A DNA stretch of 64,000 nucleotides from Nematostella vectensis. Its lineage: Eukaryota > Cnidaria > Anthozoa > Actiniaria > Edwardsiidae. The stretch is taken from contig NC_064046.1 of the NCBI RefSeq assembly GCF_932526225.1, forward strand, positions 12,817,208 to 12,881,207. Direction: 5' to 3'. A model generated the notes under the pieces. That model was not told the DNA's origin and did no database searches. It worked only from the letters and a program-made list of their open reading frames with translations. A program made the translations under genes and the position numbers. Below, in pieces: positions 44,461 to 55,446 of this stretch. How positions within the stretch are numbered: position 1 is the stretch's first letter; each line of letters begins with the position of its first letter.

Positions 44461-45136
44461 GCAGTTTTAGGAGCGCCCACCTCATTCGGTACCAAAGGGT
44501 GCGTTAGACTTGCCCCAATTCGCCCTCTTTGATTTTCCCTAACAGGAGCGCGCGATCTGATGGGTGTTTTCTTTCAATTTCTAACAAGCTGGCCAGCGGA
44601 CTTTGAGAAAGTCTAAGGGTGCGTTAGCCTTGAAAGAGTTGAGTTCCTGGTCAGCTTGTATTGTTGAGTTACTGTACTCTGGTCAGCTTGTATTGTCGAG
44701 TTACTGTACTCTAGCTAATCATCACTACACGTGATAAACAAAAATTGCATTTAAGTTTGTGAAAATACTTAAAATGATTAAAAGTTTAAATTAAAAGTTT
44801 TAATTATTGTTACGTTTACTTACAACATCGTTCCAGTACAAAACCTTTCTTCACTTCTAGACAATCAATTGTTTCTATCTAGCCTCCGCAGGCGTTTCTT
44901 TACTGAACAGGACTTCCTTTGTCTTAATTGTTTACTTCCTTTGTTTTTGCATTTCCAAGCACCTACAGATAAAATGCCGTTGCTGGCGTTGATCTCGTAT
45001 TTGTGTAAAAAGGTTGGGTTTCTGTTCAGGGTTTGAATTGCTCATTTGCATTTTAGTTACCTTTTATGAAGGGGGGAGGGGGGGGGGGGGGAGGTGAAGA
45101 GATTTTGATTGGGATGAGACCTTTAGCATAAGGGGG

Positions 45137-45657
45137 CACTGAAACTGCCGTGGACTTAACCTCAGCTAATGAAACGGCATCAAGCTCCCATTGAAACTGC
45201 CGTGGACGTAACCTCAGCTAATGAAACGGCATCAAGCTCCCATTGAAACTGCCGTGGACTTAACCTCAGCTAATGAAACGGCATCAAGCTCCCATTGAAA
45301 CTGCCGTGGACGTAACCTCAGCTAATGAAACCGCATCAAGCTCCCATTGAAACTGCCGTGGACGTAACCTCAGCTAATGAAACCGCATCAAGCTCCCATT
45401 GAAACTGCCGTGGACCTAACCTCAGCTAATGAAACGGCATCAAGCTCCCATTGAAACTGCCGTGAACCTAACCTCAGCTAATGAAACGGCATCAAGCTCC
45501 CATTGAAACTGCCGTGGACGTAACCTCAGCTAATGAAACGGCATCAAGCTCCCATTGAAACTGCCGTGGACGTAACCTCAGCTAATGAAACCGCATAAAG
45601 CTCCCATTGAAACTGCCGTGAACCTAAACTCAGCTAATGAAACCGCATCAAGCTCCC
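45137..45657. repeat. 52-bp minisatellite, ten copies
   Basis: Ten copies of a 52-bp unit (CATTGAAACTGCCGTGGACG followed by TAACCTCAGCTAATGAAACG and GCATCAAGCTCC). Variants are GGACT/GGACG/GAACC and ACGGCAT/ACCGCAT. It ends about 240 bases before the CENP-S start codon. Confidence 0.95.
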
Positions 45658-45870
45658 ATTTTTGCGAACATCATTTCACTGTGTGTTTGTTTGTTTTTTC
45701 TCCCGATCGACAGTTTGTTAACGGAACATCCACCTCCCCATTTTTCAGATATGCTATAAAAAAGATCGGCGCCTTTTAAAAAAGTTTTGCCGTTTTTTTG
45801 AAGTATACAAGAGCGGTTGAGGTAACGTTGGGCTTCCTGTTTTCGAGAAAGACTGAACTCTAAATACATT

Positions 45871-45882
45871 TTTGGCGGGAAA
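45871..45882 (+). promoter_or_regulatory. E2F-type site before CENP-S
   Basis: TTTGGCGGGAAA matches the canonical E2F/DP consensus and ends 11 bases before the CENP-S start codon. E2F control fits a gene needed around S phase and mitosis. Use of the site is inferred. Confidence 0.6.
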
Positions 45883-45893
45883 TCCAATCCAAT

Positions 45894-47598
45894 ATGGCGG
45901 CCTCGGAGGAAGAAACAGATCTCGCTGCAGAGACTGATTACGAAGCTTTAGCCTATCAGCAGGTCAGAGATACATGTAAAACTAAATTGAATGCACATAT
46001 TGCTATTGTCTCAAAATAACTAAAGTCGCTTGGTAGTCTATTATGTTAAAGGCATTTAAGGATGCTTTTGGTATGGCACACGATCGTACATACCCATCTT
46101 GTAATTTGTTATTGTTGTCTTTTGTAGTCAAATCTTTCCATTTCAATCCTTTGATATTTTAGAGATTAAAGGCGGCGTTGCACTACACTGTAGGCAAGAT
46201 ATGCGAGGAAACTGGTAAGCTGTCTACATTATTAGAATGCGAAAAATTGGGAGCAATAAGACGAGATTGTATTAGTTAAACACGAGGTTCCGCTATAAAA
46301 GGGAAAGCTCCTTCCACCCCATGGGTCAAGAACAACCAGTCATCAATCAGTCGCTAATGCGTCAACGTGTAAGGACAATTGCTCTGAGCGCTACATTGAA
46401 GTTTCATATTCTAGACCTTTATCACAGACAATGCTTTCGCCCAGAAAATCCTATATGGCGACGAGTCCACAGCGCAAGTAGCTTGGAACAAAAAACGATA
46501 TTGTTCCCTCCCCCTTAGCAAGGGAATCTGTTCAGGAAGTTCGGGTAGCTATTTCTATTCACTCTTGGTGAAGGTTTGATGGTGGGTAGGAAGGGTAGCA
46601 AGCAAACAACAAAGATTGTAAACTCTACTAAACCAAGTTAATCACTAGACACACATTTTGTCCAAAAGGGCTAATAATTGACATATTCCCTTCAAAGGAG
46701 CTGAGGCAGGATTGACATTTTCTCGTCAGTTCATTGCAGCCCTAACAGAGACCTCATACAGGCAATGTGGTATGTAATAAATTGATGGTTCATCTATATG
46801 CTTTTTGCTTATATTTTTGTATACCAAATTCTTTCTTAATTTCAGAATCATTTGCTGTGGATCTGGAACTTTTTGCAAAGTAGGTGTCCACATCTACAAT
46901 CAATAGCCCCACCATAGGCAATCTAAATTTTAAACAAATTAGAAATTCACACTCACAACAATTAAATTGTAAGCTCTTTTTTTTAAACTTAGACATGCCA
47001 AGAGGAGTACAATTAACAACGAAGACGTCAAACTTCTTGCAAGGAAAAGTCCTTCATTGGTATGTTATGAACAAATCTCATATCTGATTATGCTGTTTCT
47101 TGATGCCACAAGACTTTAAGGGCTCAAGAAGTTATGCTGGAAAAAAAATCTTGAAATCTTGAGTTTTGAAACTCTTTTGAGATCTACTGCATGCCCTATT
47201 TGTTTGCTACAGTATTTCATTTTAGTTCGGTGTTGCAGGCCAGTAGCCAAGGGATGGTTTGTAAGAACCCCCCACTCAACTGGAAGGTCTGTTGTAATGA
47301 AGGAACAATGTGGGCTTAGACAAGCTACTTTAGATAAAATGGTCAGCTAAATGGTTAAACAATACCTCCCCCCACGATTCAAAATCCTGGCTACAGGCCT
47401 GTGTTGATAATTAGTATTTGTTCTAAGCCAACTTGTTGCCCTTGTCATATTTCTAAGGCGCAGCACATAAAGAAGTTTGATAGTGAAATGACTACAGCTC
47501 TGGAAGCAGAAAAAGCCAACAAGAAGGAGAAAAAAGCTGCAAAGAAACAGCAAAAGAAAAATGAACCCACAGAAGATAAAGACAATGATGACACATGA
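45894..47598 (+). CDS. CENPS: CENP-S / MHF1 histone-fold protein, six exons
   Basis: Coding exons are 45894-45962, 46163-46214, 46698-46769, 46846-46879, 46993-47059 and 47458-47598, giving 144 residues in one frame (human MHF1 has 138). Recognisable segments are YQQRLKAALHYTVGKICEET, LTFSRQFIAALTETSYRQCE, FAVDLELFAKHAKRSTINNE and DVKLLARKSPSL, which together form the histone fold. A Lys-rich tail (KANKKEKKAAKKQQKKNEP) follows. In this family the protein pairs with CENP-X (MHF2), binds DNA, joins CENP-T-W at kinetochores and acts with FANCM in fork repair. Exon 3 has an AAAG/GAG tandem acceptor that would add or drop one residue. An E2F-type site lies just upstream, and a MITE sits in intron 5. 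The start codon context ATATGGCGGCC also resembles a YY1 site. Confidence 0.95.
47236..47401. mobile_element. MITE with 5-bp target duplication TGTTG in CENP-S intron 5
   Basis: Ends are CAGGCCAGTAGCCAAGG and ATCCTGGCTACAGGCCTG, imperfect inverted copies. TGTTG flanks both sides (47231-47235 and 47402-47406). An internal C-run (CCTCCCCCCACGATTC) recalls the other CAGG-ended elements in the window. Confidence 0.85.
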
Positions 47599-47894
47599 CA
47601 CACTGCAGCAAAAATTAGTCATGTTTATTATGAAAATAATGTTGAATTATGTACAGTTTGTAATGTTCAAGAAATCTTCAGTGATACTTATTATCAACAT
47701 ATACAGACGCACTAACATCAACAGGAAGTGAGTTAGCATTACACAAAAAAATATAAAACAAATTTTATGTTGTTATACTATATACTCTTTAAAATGTGTT
47801 AAAGTTTTGCTAAAAAATACAACAATCTCCAAAAACAATTAAGAGGGTAAAAATCCAAAAACAATTAAGAGGTTAAAAAAACTATAATCAATTT

Positions 47895-47900
47895 AATAAA
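47895..47900 (+). terminator. Candidate polyadenylation signal of CENP-S
   Basis: AATAAA about 300 bases after the CENP-S stop codon, on the plus strand. Confidence 0.45.
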
Positions 47901-48147
47901 CAAAGAATTAAAATGAAAAAAAAAATGTACCTAGAGAACTATATGTACACAAGTCCTCTGACACATCAATTTTTTTAAAAACACAAGACTTAAAGGCACG
48001 GTAGATACCCAGGGTTATTATTTTTTTTCTAAAAACATATCAAACAGTGGCAGATCCATTGATAGCCAACATTCACAAATTTACCTTCCGTCATGTGTTA
48101 TATACTCTCCTTTATACACTTCAGGAAATCCTGGATCCACAAAGCAG

Positions 48148-48153
48148 TTTATT
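48148..48153 (-). terminator. Candidate polyadenylation signal of CENP-T
   Basis: AATAAA on the minus strand, about 115 bases after the CENP-T stop. With the CENP-S signal at 47895 the two convergent transcripts need not overlap. Confidence 0.5.
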
Positions 48154-48267
48154 GTCTATAGGAGGTACACAACCCAACAAACAAGTTTGCTAGCAGACTG
48201 TATGTATTATATGATTAACTTGTTTAGTTCTCCCTCATACTTGCGTACCTTCTGTAGATTCTCCATC

Positions 48268-51200
48268 CTACTTTAAAACAAGTTTGTTACCAGACTGTAC
48301 AGTTGGTATTAGCTCTTGCCGGTACTCCAGTGGTAGGAACTTTTCAATAAGTGAATTCAGTGAATGCTTAGGTGTTACCAGTCCCTGCCTATAGAAACAA
48401 AATGCTGTTAACTCTCCCTTTGTGGAACACCTACCATTGTTTTAATCTATGTGGCAAGTGTTTCCTTGTTTTAGCAAAAAGTTTGACTGAGCAAGGAGCT
48501 GGGCCATGCAAAAAATAAGTGGGGGGTTACACAGGTTACCATTGTTTAGTAATATGGGGAGATTAAAATGTAAGCGGCTATTTTCAGTTATTGACAGTGG
48601 TTAGGGGAGGGGTTGTGAGATTTGAAAGCCACCTATTAGAGAAAAGAAACACAGTCACCCTCTCTGCAATCCCCCTCTGGAAAAACTTTGTAACCTGGGA
48701 CCATGATAACGTACCTAAACAATGTCAATGTAACACCAAGTATTGGGAAGAAAAATACACAAGCCCATAGCAAGGAGTTTAGGATTGATTGATTGACAGG
48801 GGAGGTGGTTTGGTTACCATTTTCTCTTATTTATTTCATTAAAGCAAAAAAAGCAAACCTAGTTTGGTAGTGACTTCTAACCCATCTCTCTTATGCTACA
48901 GGCTAGGATACAATTACCACCCAAAGCTCATGGGAGTGAGAAAGCTAAACAACATAGAATGAATTCACATGGAAGGGACTTCTACCTTTTCATGAGCAGT
49001 TCCACGTCCCCCAGCTCAATAGTGCGGCGTCCTGCATGTCCACTGAACGCCACCAAGTCAGCTGCCTGTTGCTTGAAAAACATCACTGACCTGAAAGTGG
49101 TTAATCAACTGATATTCACTCTAAATATTTATGTACTGTAAAGAGGTATTTATGGACTTGGGATTTATCCTATAAAACATAAGGATTCCTTTGTATTGAT
49201 TTTTTTTTATTTTAAACGAAGGTATTTTTTTATTCTTTAAAAATGGTCTAATTTTCAATATGATAGAGAAAATACAATATGTGCCATTTAGTCAAATTTA
49301 TAAGAGAGTGTCCATTCACCCCAGGAATATATAAAAATTGGGAATCATCGATAGATAATATCAGTGAATTATCTACCACCCAGTAATTCCAGACATTCAA
49401 AAAATATATTCTCAGAATCACTACAATCACCGCAAAGGACAACACAAAGCACTATTACCCTTGTTCAACAGCAGCCAGTGCTTCTGTAGAAACCTTGCTG
49501 GCCGAGAAATGCTGAAAGATACTCTTGACAAGACTTCTTGGCAGACCACACGAGGTGCTAGGGCTAGAAAAAACCACATTGATTTTAATTGGCAAAGACT
49601 TTCTCGTCAGAGCAGCGAAGGCATATGGTGGAGTCTTAATGTGACGATACTTGCAAGGGTGGATTGGGTGGCTATGTATCTATACCCCCCCCCCTGCACC
49701 CAATAATTTCTGGTAGTAATTTTATAAAATTTCCATCTGTTTTTTTGTGTTTGTTTACTTATTTGTCCATCCCAATAGTCTGATCCCCCACATACTATTT
49801 ATTTATTTATTTATTTATTTTTTATAACCTGTAACAAATATTAAAATTTATGCCAAGTTAATGACTGAATGATTCTTTGGCATAATAATCTACTGTAGAT
49901 CAACTAAATTGTATTTTTGTCATAAAATTTACTTACATCTGTGATTTGGAATCACTGGTATTCTTTTTGCTTATTGGTGGCTTTCTAGCGCTGCAAAAAA
50001 GTCATTGAAAAAAGCTTCAGCTACTTTCACTCCAAGAAGTATGCAACAAAAAAAAATGGAAAACCTGTTTATAGAAAGAAAAGCTTCTGGATATTCTTCT
50101 GTACATAGTACTATAGTTATTAACCTTTACAGTATCACTTATACCTTTTATCATTCTCTTGGCTCATTTTTCCAAGCTGCTTCAAGTCATTAAGAACCCT
50201 TCTTCCACCTGTCAGCACTCTCCTCTCCTGCACAGGTGGAAGCTCAGGTGTGACTAGGCTTTTCCATTTACTGCCCTGTAACGGTGCCATCATAGACTCA
50301 GGTATCGTTTGACTTTCTTCCATGTGGGATACTGCCATCATACAATCTGCTTGTTGTCCATCTCTAGACATTGACGTAGTGCCTATTGTGGTCGTGTTAG
50401 GGTTGGCAGAGCTTCCCATCCAGTCTAGGTCTTGTGCGCTCTCACTAGAGTGACTAGGAATTGTTTGATTTCCTTCCATGTGGGACAAACGAGGCATAGA
50501 CTCACTGAAGGATTCAGCAGAGGGCTTATCCACATCCTCATCCGTCTTGGACAAATCAGGACTGGAGACAGGCATGTCAAAGGTTGTGCCATCAAGGTTT
50601 TGTTGGCCGCCTTGATCATCCATGGTTTCTTCAGCAGATGCTATTGTGGGAGAAACACTGCTTATCTTTGATTTTCCAGGAGAGAATTCATAGTCAACAT
50701 CCAAAATCTCTGATATATGATATGTTTTGATAGATGTATCTGTGACCAGACCATCCTTTGGCACACTTGCATGAAAAAACTTATTATTTCGACCAGGGTT
50801 TTCAGTGACTCCAAAAGTATGTTCCTTTGCTTTGTTCAACAAAGCAGAGTCATCTGAATTTCCAGAGGTTTCCTGGGTGAGGTTTCCCACAGCAGTCTCC
50901 TCAACTCCAACAGCTGAAGCATCCCTACCCAACTCCTCTGATTCATCCCTACCCCTTGATTCATGGTCTTGGAGCCTGTCTGGGCTATCTAATCTGCTTC
51001 TTTCCTTTGTAAGACGATTTCTAGTAGCATTGATGTCAGTTATTTTTCCGACAACGGGAGTATCTTCCGGGGCTGGGAAGGAAAAAAATGGGTTTTTTTC
51101 TGTTTGTTGAATAGTAATGTAGCAGAGTAACAATGATCAAGACTACAAAAGAAAGGGCATTTAAGGTAAAAACTTTTCAGTTCCCAACTTAGGTGTAACT

Positions 51201-52057
51201 TAAGGTTAAAAAATAAACAGAGATTAATTATCAACACTTGTTTTAATTTTCAAGGATTTTATATATAAGGCTTATATTTACCTTCTCTCAAAAGTGTTTC
51301 TATCACTGTTCTTGGAGTTGCATTATCGCCAATCGTGCGTCTCCTTTTTTTGCTGACTTTTGATGCAGAGCTCTTGAGACTTCTCCTCTTCTGCTTATGA
51401 TTGGCTGCTGAACTTCTACTTACTGATAGATTATCCAGGAAGCTTCCGATCTACATGAAAATGACCAAAGCTAAAATAAGGATATGTGATTGGAATGTAA
51501 TGATTAAGTTTGGAGTGGAGGTATTCAAGTAAAAAAAGGTCAAAATCTAAATGTTATAATTTGCTGCGCCAAAGTACCGCATTCACACCAGCACTTAAAC
51601 CAGTTTAAAGGTGGTTTAATTAAACTATTTTAAATCTTAAACTCCCAAGGGTGGACTGAACCAAGAACAAAACTAAATAAACTTTACTGTGCTGTACCTG
51701 TTACTAAATGATCAATAAGAATTCAACACAATGAGAAACTTGGCAAGTTATCAGGCAAAGAAAAACCTTGTTTAATTAACTAACATGGTTTTGCTGTGAA
51801 TGCAGCATGGCAAAGATTTTATAAACAAAATTATTTTTATTTTTAGTGGATTCTTATTGACATACCAAGGTTCTGGTAGTCATCTCATTGGGAGTGGCCA
51901 CGTTGACCACATACCCCATGGGGGTGGCACCCCCAGGTCCATGACTAGGTGCGTCAGGTGTTTGTTTTGAAAGTTGACTCCTTGTGGTTGGTCTTTTTGG
52001 TTCTGTGTCCAATACTGATAGTGCACCAAGAATGAGCCCTCTGGGGGTTTCCTCCAT
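48268..52057 (-). CDS. CENPT: CENP-T kinetochore protein, seven coding exons
   Basis: Coding exons in transcript order are 51866-52057, 51282-51450, 50145-51072, 49937-49990, 49459-49563, 48986-49090 and 48268-48388, giving 557 residues in frame (human CENP-T has 561). The C-terminal 100 or so residues are the histone fold and CENP-T extension: LPRSLVKSIFQHF, FFKQQAADLVAFSGHAGRR, TIELGDVELLMKRQGLVT and SLIEKFLPLEYRQELI. The N-terminus carries two TPR-phrases, ETPRGLILGAL and NATPRTVIETLL, as in vertebrate CENP-T. There this long arm recruits the NDC80 and MIS12 complexes after CDK phosphorylation. A 928-base acidic, Ser-rich central exon is poorly conserved, as expected. An AG acceptor lies four bases before the start codon (AACAG|AACAATGG), so the first exon is probably non-coding and further upstream. 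It is a tail-to-tail neighbour of CENP-S. Confidence 0.94.
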
Positions 52058-52765
52058 TGTTCTGTTTAAAAAAGGTGCACAAAACAGAACTAATGGTTGG
52101 TAAATAGACAAAAGGTAGGTAGGTATCAACAGGCTGACTAACAGTCACAAGTTGGCAAGCAAACTGACAAACACAAGGGATAAAATCGGACAGAAGTTTT
52201 GAAACACAGACATACAAGAGAAGATGTGATACATTATGCTTCTTTTTTTGTACGTTAGAGAACTGGGAATTGGAGATTGGATGACATACTAGTGGCAGGA
52301 AAGTCTGACACAAAGAGAGGACCTCAAATCTACTGGCTATGTAAGAGCAAGGAATTAGACACAAGAACAAAATATTTTTTTTAGGAACATTACTTTATTG
52401 TATTTATTGACCTAACAGTTCTTTCTAAATGGATCAATAAAGTGTTCATATTTCACTAAAGATCTCTATTGATACATATTTTTAAATAGAATCAGCAGTT
52501 TCTAGATATTACACTTTATAAACAAAAGCAACCATGGTAGTACATTGCAAAAACAAATATGTGCACCGAAATAAAAAAAGAAAAAAAAAACCTGGAGGTC
52601 AAAACCTATAGCTGGCACTTAAGTTAGTAACATGTGAGCATCAAATTCCTATGTTTATAATTGGCACTTAATCTAGTAGCATTTGAACCTTATAGTCCTA
52701 TGTTATAAGTGTCCCAGTACTATGTTCGTGGTGTTTACACATCTCCGTACTGTTCATATTCCACT
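52058..52765. other. Gap between CENP-T start and sHSP stop
   Basis: Should contain the non-coding first exon and promoter of CENP-T and the 3' UTR of the small heat-shock gene. I see no E2F site or TATA box here. TTTATT motifs near 52390-52405 could be minus-strand polyadenylation signals of the sHSP. Confidence 0.45.
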
Positions 52766-53338
52766 CTACTTATCCCGGAGAACCTTCAGCTCTCGGACTG
52801 GCGGTAACGCCGGAGCATTCCTTTTCTTCGCCTCAAAGTGCAGCTTTCCTTCCTTATCAAGGCGAGTAGTGAGTGAGTCCATGTCGACTTCTCTCGGCAG
52901 TATGAACTGGCGATTAAAGTGCATGGCATGGTGATGTCCTTCATGTTCAACTTCGTGGTTGGCACTCACAAGCAACTCGTTTCCGAGAACTTGGACCTTG
53001 ATGGCTTCTGGAGGAAAACCCTTTACGTCCATTGCCATACTAAACTTATCGTCTTTGGATTCTTTTTTTGCGCCGTCTGGTTCTGGTAGCGCTTTCATCG
53101 CCTCTATGTGTAGTTGTCCATGGTTGGAGATTCGAGTTTTCACATTGCTCGCCTCGACTCCTTCAGGCAGAGTAAATGTGCGTCTGAACTCCTTGAGCTC
53201 GAACCCAAAAGGCCCCTCGTTCACATGTCTGCCCTGTACCTTCACAACTCCGTTTTCAACCTTGAAGGAGATTTCCTCCGGTCGATATTCTCTCACGTCA
53301 AGCTTCGCAATTTCCAGCTTGTTTTCGTTATTGGCCAT
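52766..53338 (-). CDS. Small heat-shock protein with two alpha-crystallin domains
   Basis: A single-exon frame of 190 residues. The first alpha-crystallin domain spans about residues 8-82 (KLDVREYRPEEISFKVENG through RISNHGQLHIEAMK). After a 15-residue Lys/Asp linker the second spans about 97-171 (AMDVKGFPPEAIKVQVLGNE through RLDKEGKLHFEAKK). Each carries the family's PEE(A)I beta-strand, an FxRxFxLP strand and a final G-x-L-H-(I/F)-E-A strand. Small heat-shock proteins are ATP-independent chaperones that hold unfolding proteins, usually as oligomers. The usual N-terminal arm is nearly missing and the C-terminal IXI motif is absent. The gene lies head to head with a paralogue of the same architecture at 54040-54597, with heat-shock elements between them. 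Intronless coding is common in this family. Confidence 0.95.
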   Translation of the reverse strand: MANNENKLEIAKLDVREYRPEEISFKVENGVVKVQGRHVNEGPFGFELKEFRRTFTLPEGVEASNVKTRISNHGQLHIEAMKALPEPDGAKKESKDDKFSMAMDVKGFPPEAIKVQVLGNELLVSANHEVEHEGHHHAMHFNRQFILPREVDMDSLTTRLDKEGKLHFEAKKRNAPALPPVRELKVLRDK

Positions 53339-53424
53339 CGTTATCCGGCTTTGCTAAGCTTTTTTTTTTATTTTCTCCTGTGCTTCAATTCTGCAAAACA
53401 TGCTTGAATCGCGAGTTGTCTTCC

Positions 53425-53431
53425 TTTTATA
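53425..53431 (-). promoter_or_regulatory. TATA box of the minus-strand sHSP
   Basis: TATAAAA on the minus strand, about 87 bases upstream of the start codon. Confidence 0.65.
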
Positions 53432-53449
53432 CCCTTCCATCCACTTCCA

Positions 53450-53462
53450 TTCTGGAAAATTC
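53450..53462. promoter_or_regulatory. Heat-shock element, minus-strand sHSP side
   Basis: TTCTGGAAAATTC contains three perfect alternating 5-bp HSF units (TTCnnGAAnnTTC), about 20 bases beyond the TATA box. Confidence 0.75.
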
Positions 53463-53527
53463 GCTCCAAAACAAGTAAATTTTCGTCAATCAGGAATTAC
53501 TTGATAAGCAACTCGCTTGGCAATCTC

Positions 53528-53540
53528 GAAACTTCGGGAA
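53528..53540. promoter_or_regulatory. Second heat-shock element
   Basis: GAAACTTCGGGAA contains three alternating HSF units (GAAnnTTCnnGAA) without mismatch. Confidence 0.75.
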
Positions 53541-53891
53541 AAGCCCGGATAACACTACCACAGGAAGCCCGTGATCAAGATTGAAAAGAAAGGATACAAA
53601 AAACAATTTTTCGAATCAAAACATGGAAATGAATTTATCGCGTTATTGTGAAATTATTATGTTTTGATGGCGCAACTGTGTTTTTCGGATAAAATAAGCA
53701 AATATTCGTTTATGTTTGCGAGTAGCCTGGGTACTAATAATGGCGGACGTAAATTCTAGAATCCACTCAAATAATCACTTGTTGACAGTTTTTGCCCTGT
53801 TTTCTCGTTGTTTCTCGTTCTTTCCATAGAGTTTACTCAATTTTTGCTGAGTCACTGCACGCAATAAGTTATTTTTGTTAAGACTCGAGCT

Positions 53892-53904
53892 TTCTGGATA
53901 ATTC
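53892..53904. promoter_or_regulatory. Heat-shock element, plus-strand sHSP side
   Basis: TTCTGGATAATTC fits TTCnnGAAnnTTC with one mismatch in the central unit. It ends ten bases before the TATA box of the plus-strand sHSP. Confidence 0.6.
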
Positions 53905-53914
53905 TTACACCGGG

Positions 53915-53922
53915 TATAAATA
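53915..53922 (+). promoter_or_regulatory. TATA box of the plus-strand sHSP
   Basis: TATAAATA lies about 118 bases upstream of the preferred start codon, giving a leader of about 90 bases. Confidence 0.7.
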
Positions 53923-54039
53923 TGCGAGCGCTACCGGAGAAAAACAACAACTTTGAAAAGACACAGCGAAAAAAAAAAAAAAAAAGATATCAAGCAAGCG
54001 ACTTCGAACGCGGAGCACTTCAAGGCCTTAGAATTATAT

Positions 54040-54597
54040 ATGGATTCGGATAAGTTCCAGATCGCTACCCTTGACGTCAGGGAGTTCAAACCTGAGGAAA
54101 TCTCTTGCAAAGTTGAAAATGGGAAAATCAAAGTCTCCGGCTTACACCGACATGAAAGCGAAGAAGGATTTGATTCCAAGGAATTCCGTCGATGCTACAA
54201 TCTTCCCGAGGGAGTTGACGAGTCTTCCATCTCCACACGGATTGCAGAGGATGGCATGTTGCATGTTGAAGCTCTAAAGAAAGCACCTCCGGCAACAAAA
54301 GAGAACCAGTCAGCGGCCACTAAAGACGATACCAAGTTTACGCTTGCACTAGATGTGAGCGACTTTAAGCCAGAGGAAGTGGACGTCAAGGTGTACGGGC
54401 ACGAGCTATCAATAAGGGCAAGGCAGGAGTGTGAGGAGCACGGATTCTTTACTGCGCGTCAGTTCAACAGGCACTTTGTGTTGCCACAGGAGGTAGACAT
54501 GGATACACTGGTGCCACGCCTTGCGAAAGATGGGGTGTTGTACATTGAAGCAGATAAGAGACCTCTGAGACAGCTTGAGATTGTTATGGACAGTTAG
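54040..54597 (+). CDS. Small heat-shock protein with two alpha-crystallin domains (paralogue)
   Basis: A single-exon frame. The first ATG (54040, MDSDKFQIATLDVREFKPEE) gives 185 residues. The frame is open further upstream but without an ATG. Alpha-crystallin domain one covers about residues 5-80 (ATLDVREFKPEEISCKVENG to RIAEDGMLHVEALKK) and domain two about 97-172 (ALDVSDFKPEEVDVKVYGHE to RLAKDGVLYIEADKR). The FNRHFVLPQEVDMDTL segment of domain two closely matches FNRQFILPREVDMDSL of the divergent neighbour at 52766-53338. The pair therefore arose by duplication of an already double-domain gene. A TATA box and a heat-shock element lie just upstream, so heat induction is likely. A plus-strand AATAAA occurs at 54844-54849. 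Confidence 0.95.
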   Translation: MDSDKFQIATLDVREFKPEEISCKVENGKIKVSGLHRHESEEGFDSKEFRRCYNLPEGVDESSISTRIAEDGMLHVEALKKAPPATKENQSAATKDDTKFTLALDVSDFKPEEVDVKVYGHELSIRARQECEEHGFFTARQFNRHFVLPQEVDMDTLVPRLAKDGVLYIEADKRPLRQLEIVMDS

Positions 54598-54950
54598 GGC
54601 ACACCAGTGCAACAGCAGAAATAAGAAGTCACCTCATATCAAAACAGCAACCCATGACACAAATGGATGGGAACAGACAGGGATCTGACACCACAAAGAA
54701 TTAGAAGAAAAATGAATTATAGGAATCTTAACACAACTGATAAAGGCAGCTGTAAAGGAGATTACTAAAAAAACACTAGAAACTAATTAATAATAATAAT
54801 TATTATTAACAAATATGCAATTATATCAGTACCTAGAGTTTATAATAAAATATTTTTATGTAATACTGTCTACATAAATAGTACACTTCCACAGGAGTGT
54901 CTACAGATCTTAGGGTTTCTTGATTATTGATAGATTAAACTAACCTGAAA
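54598..54950. other. 3' region of plus-strand sHSP
   Basis: 3' UTR and flank with AATAAA at 54844-54849. Nothing else is seen before the inverted-repeat unit begins at 54951. Confidence 0.5.
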
Positions 54951-55446
54951 CAGGGGCTCATAAGTAGGGGCAATCAACGTCCCCATATCCTGGTACTATA
55001 TAGGTGTCACGGCGTTTCCTAGGATCAGGCTATTTTTAGACGCGCGGATTAGCCAATCAGATGACAGGCATAAAAAATTGACTTTGTCTCAAGGATTTCA
55101 AAATGGCGGCCGAGAAGGGGTAAAACGACGCTTGCTTTTCAAAGTCTTCCTACATTGTCATGTGCCTCCTAATTTCTGAACCCTTTTAGCCACAGAGAAA
55201 AAAACATTTTCTCACTAGCCTTGGACTATTTATTTCTCCATGAGTGGACTCAAACTTTGTTAAGAGGACATTTTTTCTTGCTCTTGCAAAAAATAAGTGA
55301 TCATTTGTATCAATCTATATAGCTGAGAGGCAATATTATCATTCATAAGGTTTTTGATACTGCTAACTAACTAACTAACAATAGTGTTAGAAGTAACACA
55401 CGAAAGTTTGTCTTATAAAGACTTTATTTAAAGAGGAAGCACTTAA

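Larger units (their letters stand above)
43982..45136. other. Downstream region of the unknown protein gene
   Basis: Holds two small foldback elements (44239-44324 and 44332-44460), a two-copy repeat of GGTCAGCTTGTATTGT..GAGTTACTGTACTCT at about 44650-44715, and a G-run at 45070-45090. Just past the stop, GTTCCTGTGGT and ACCACAGGAAAC form a possible hairpin. No gene is supported. Confidence 0.5.

Noticed and set aside
52800-53407. Plus-strand frames opposite the sHSP gene
   Set aside because: They are shadows of the minus-strand sHSP. The minus frame has both alpha-crystallin domains intact.
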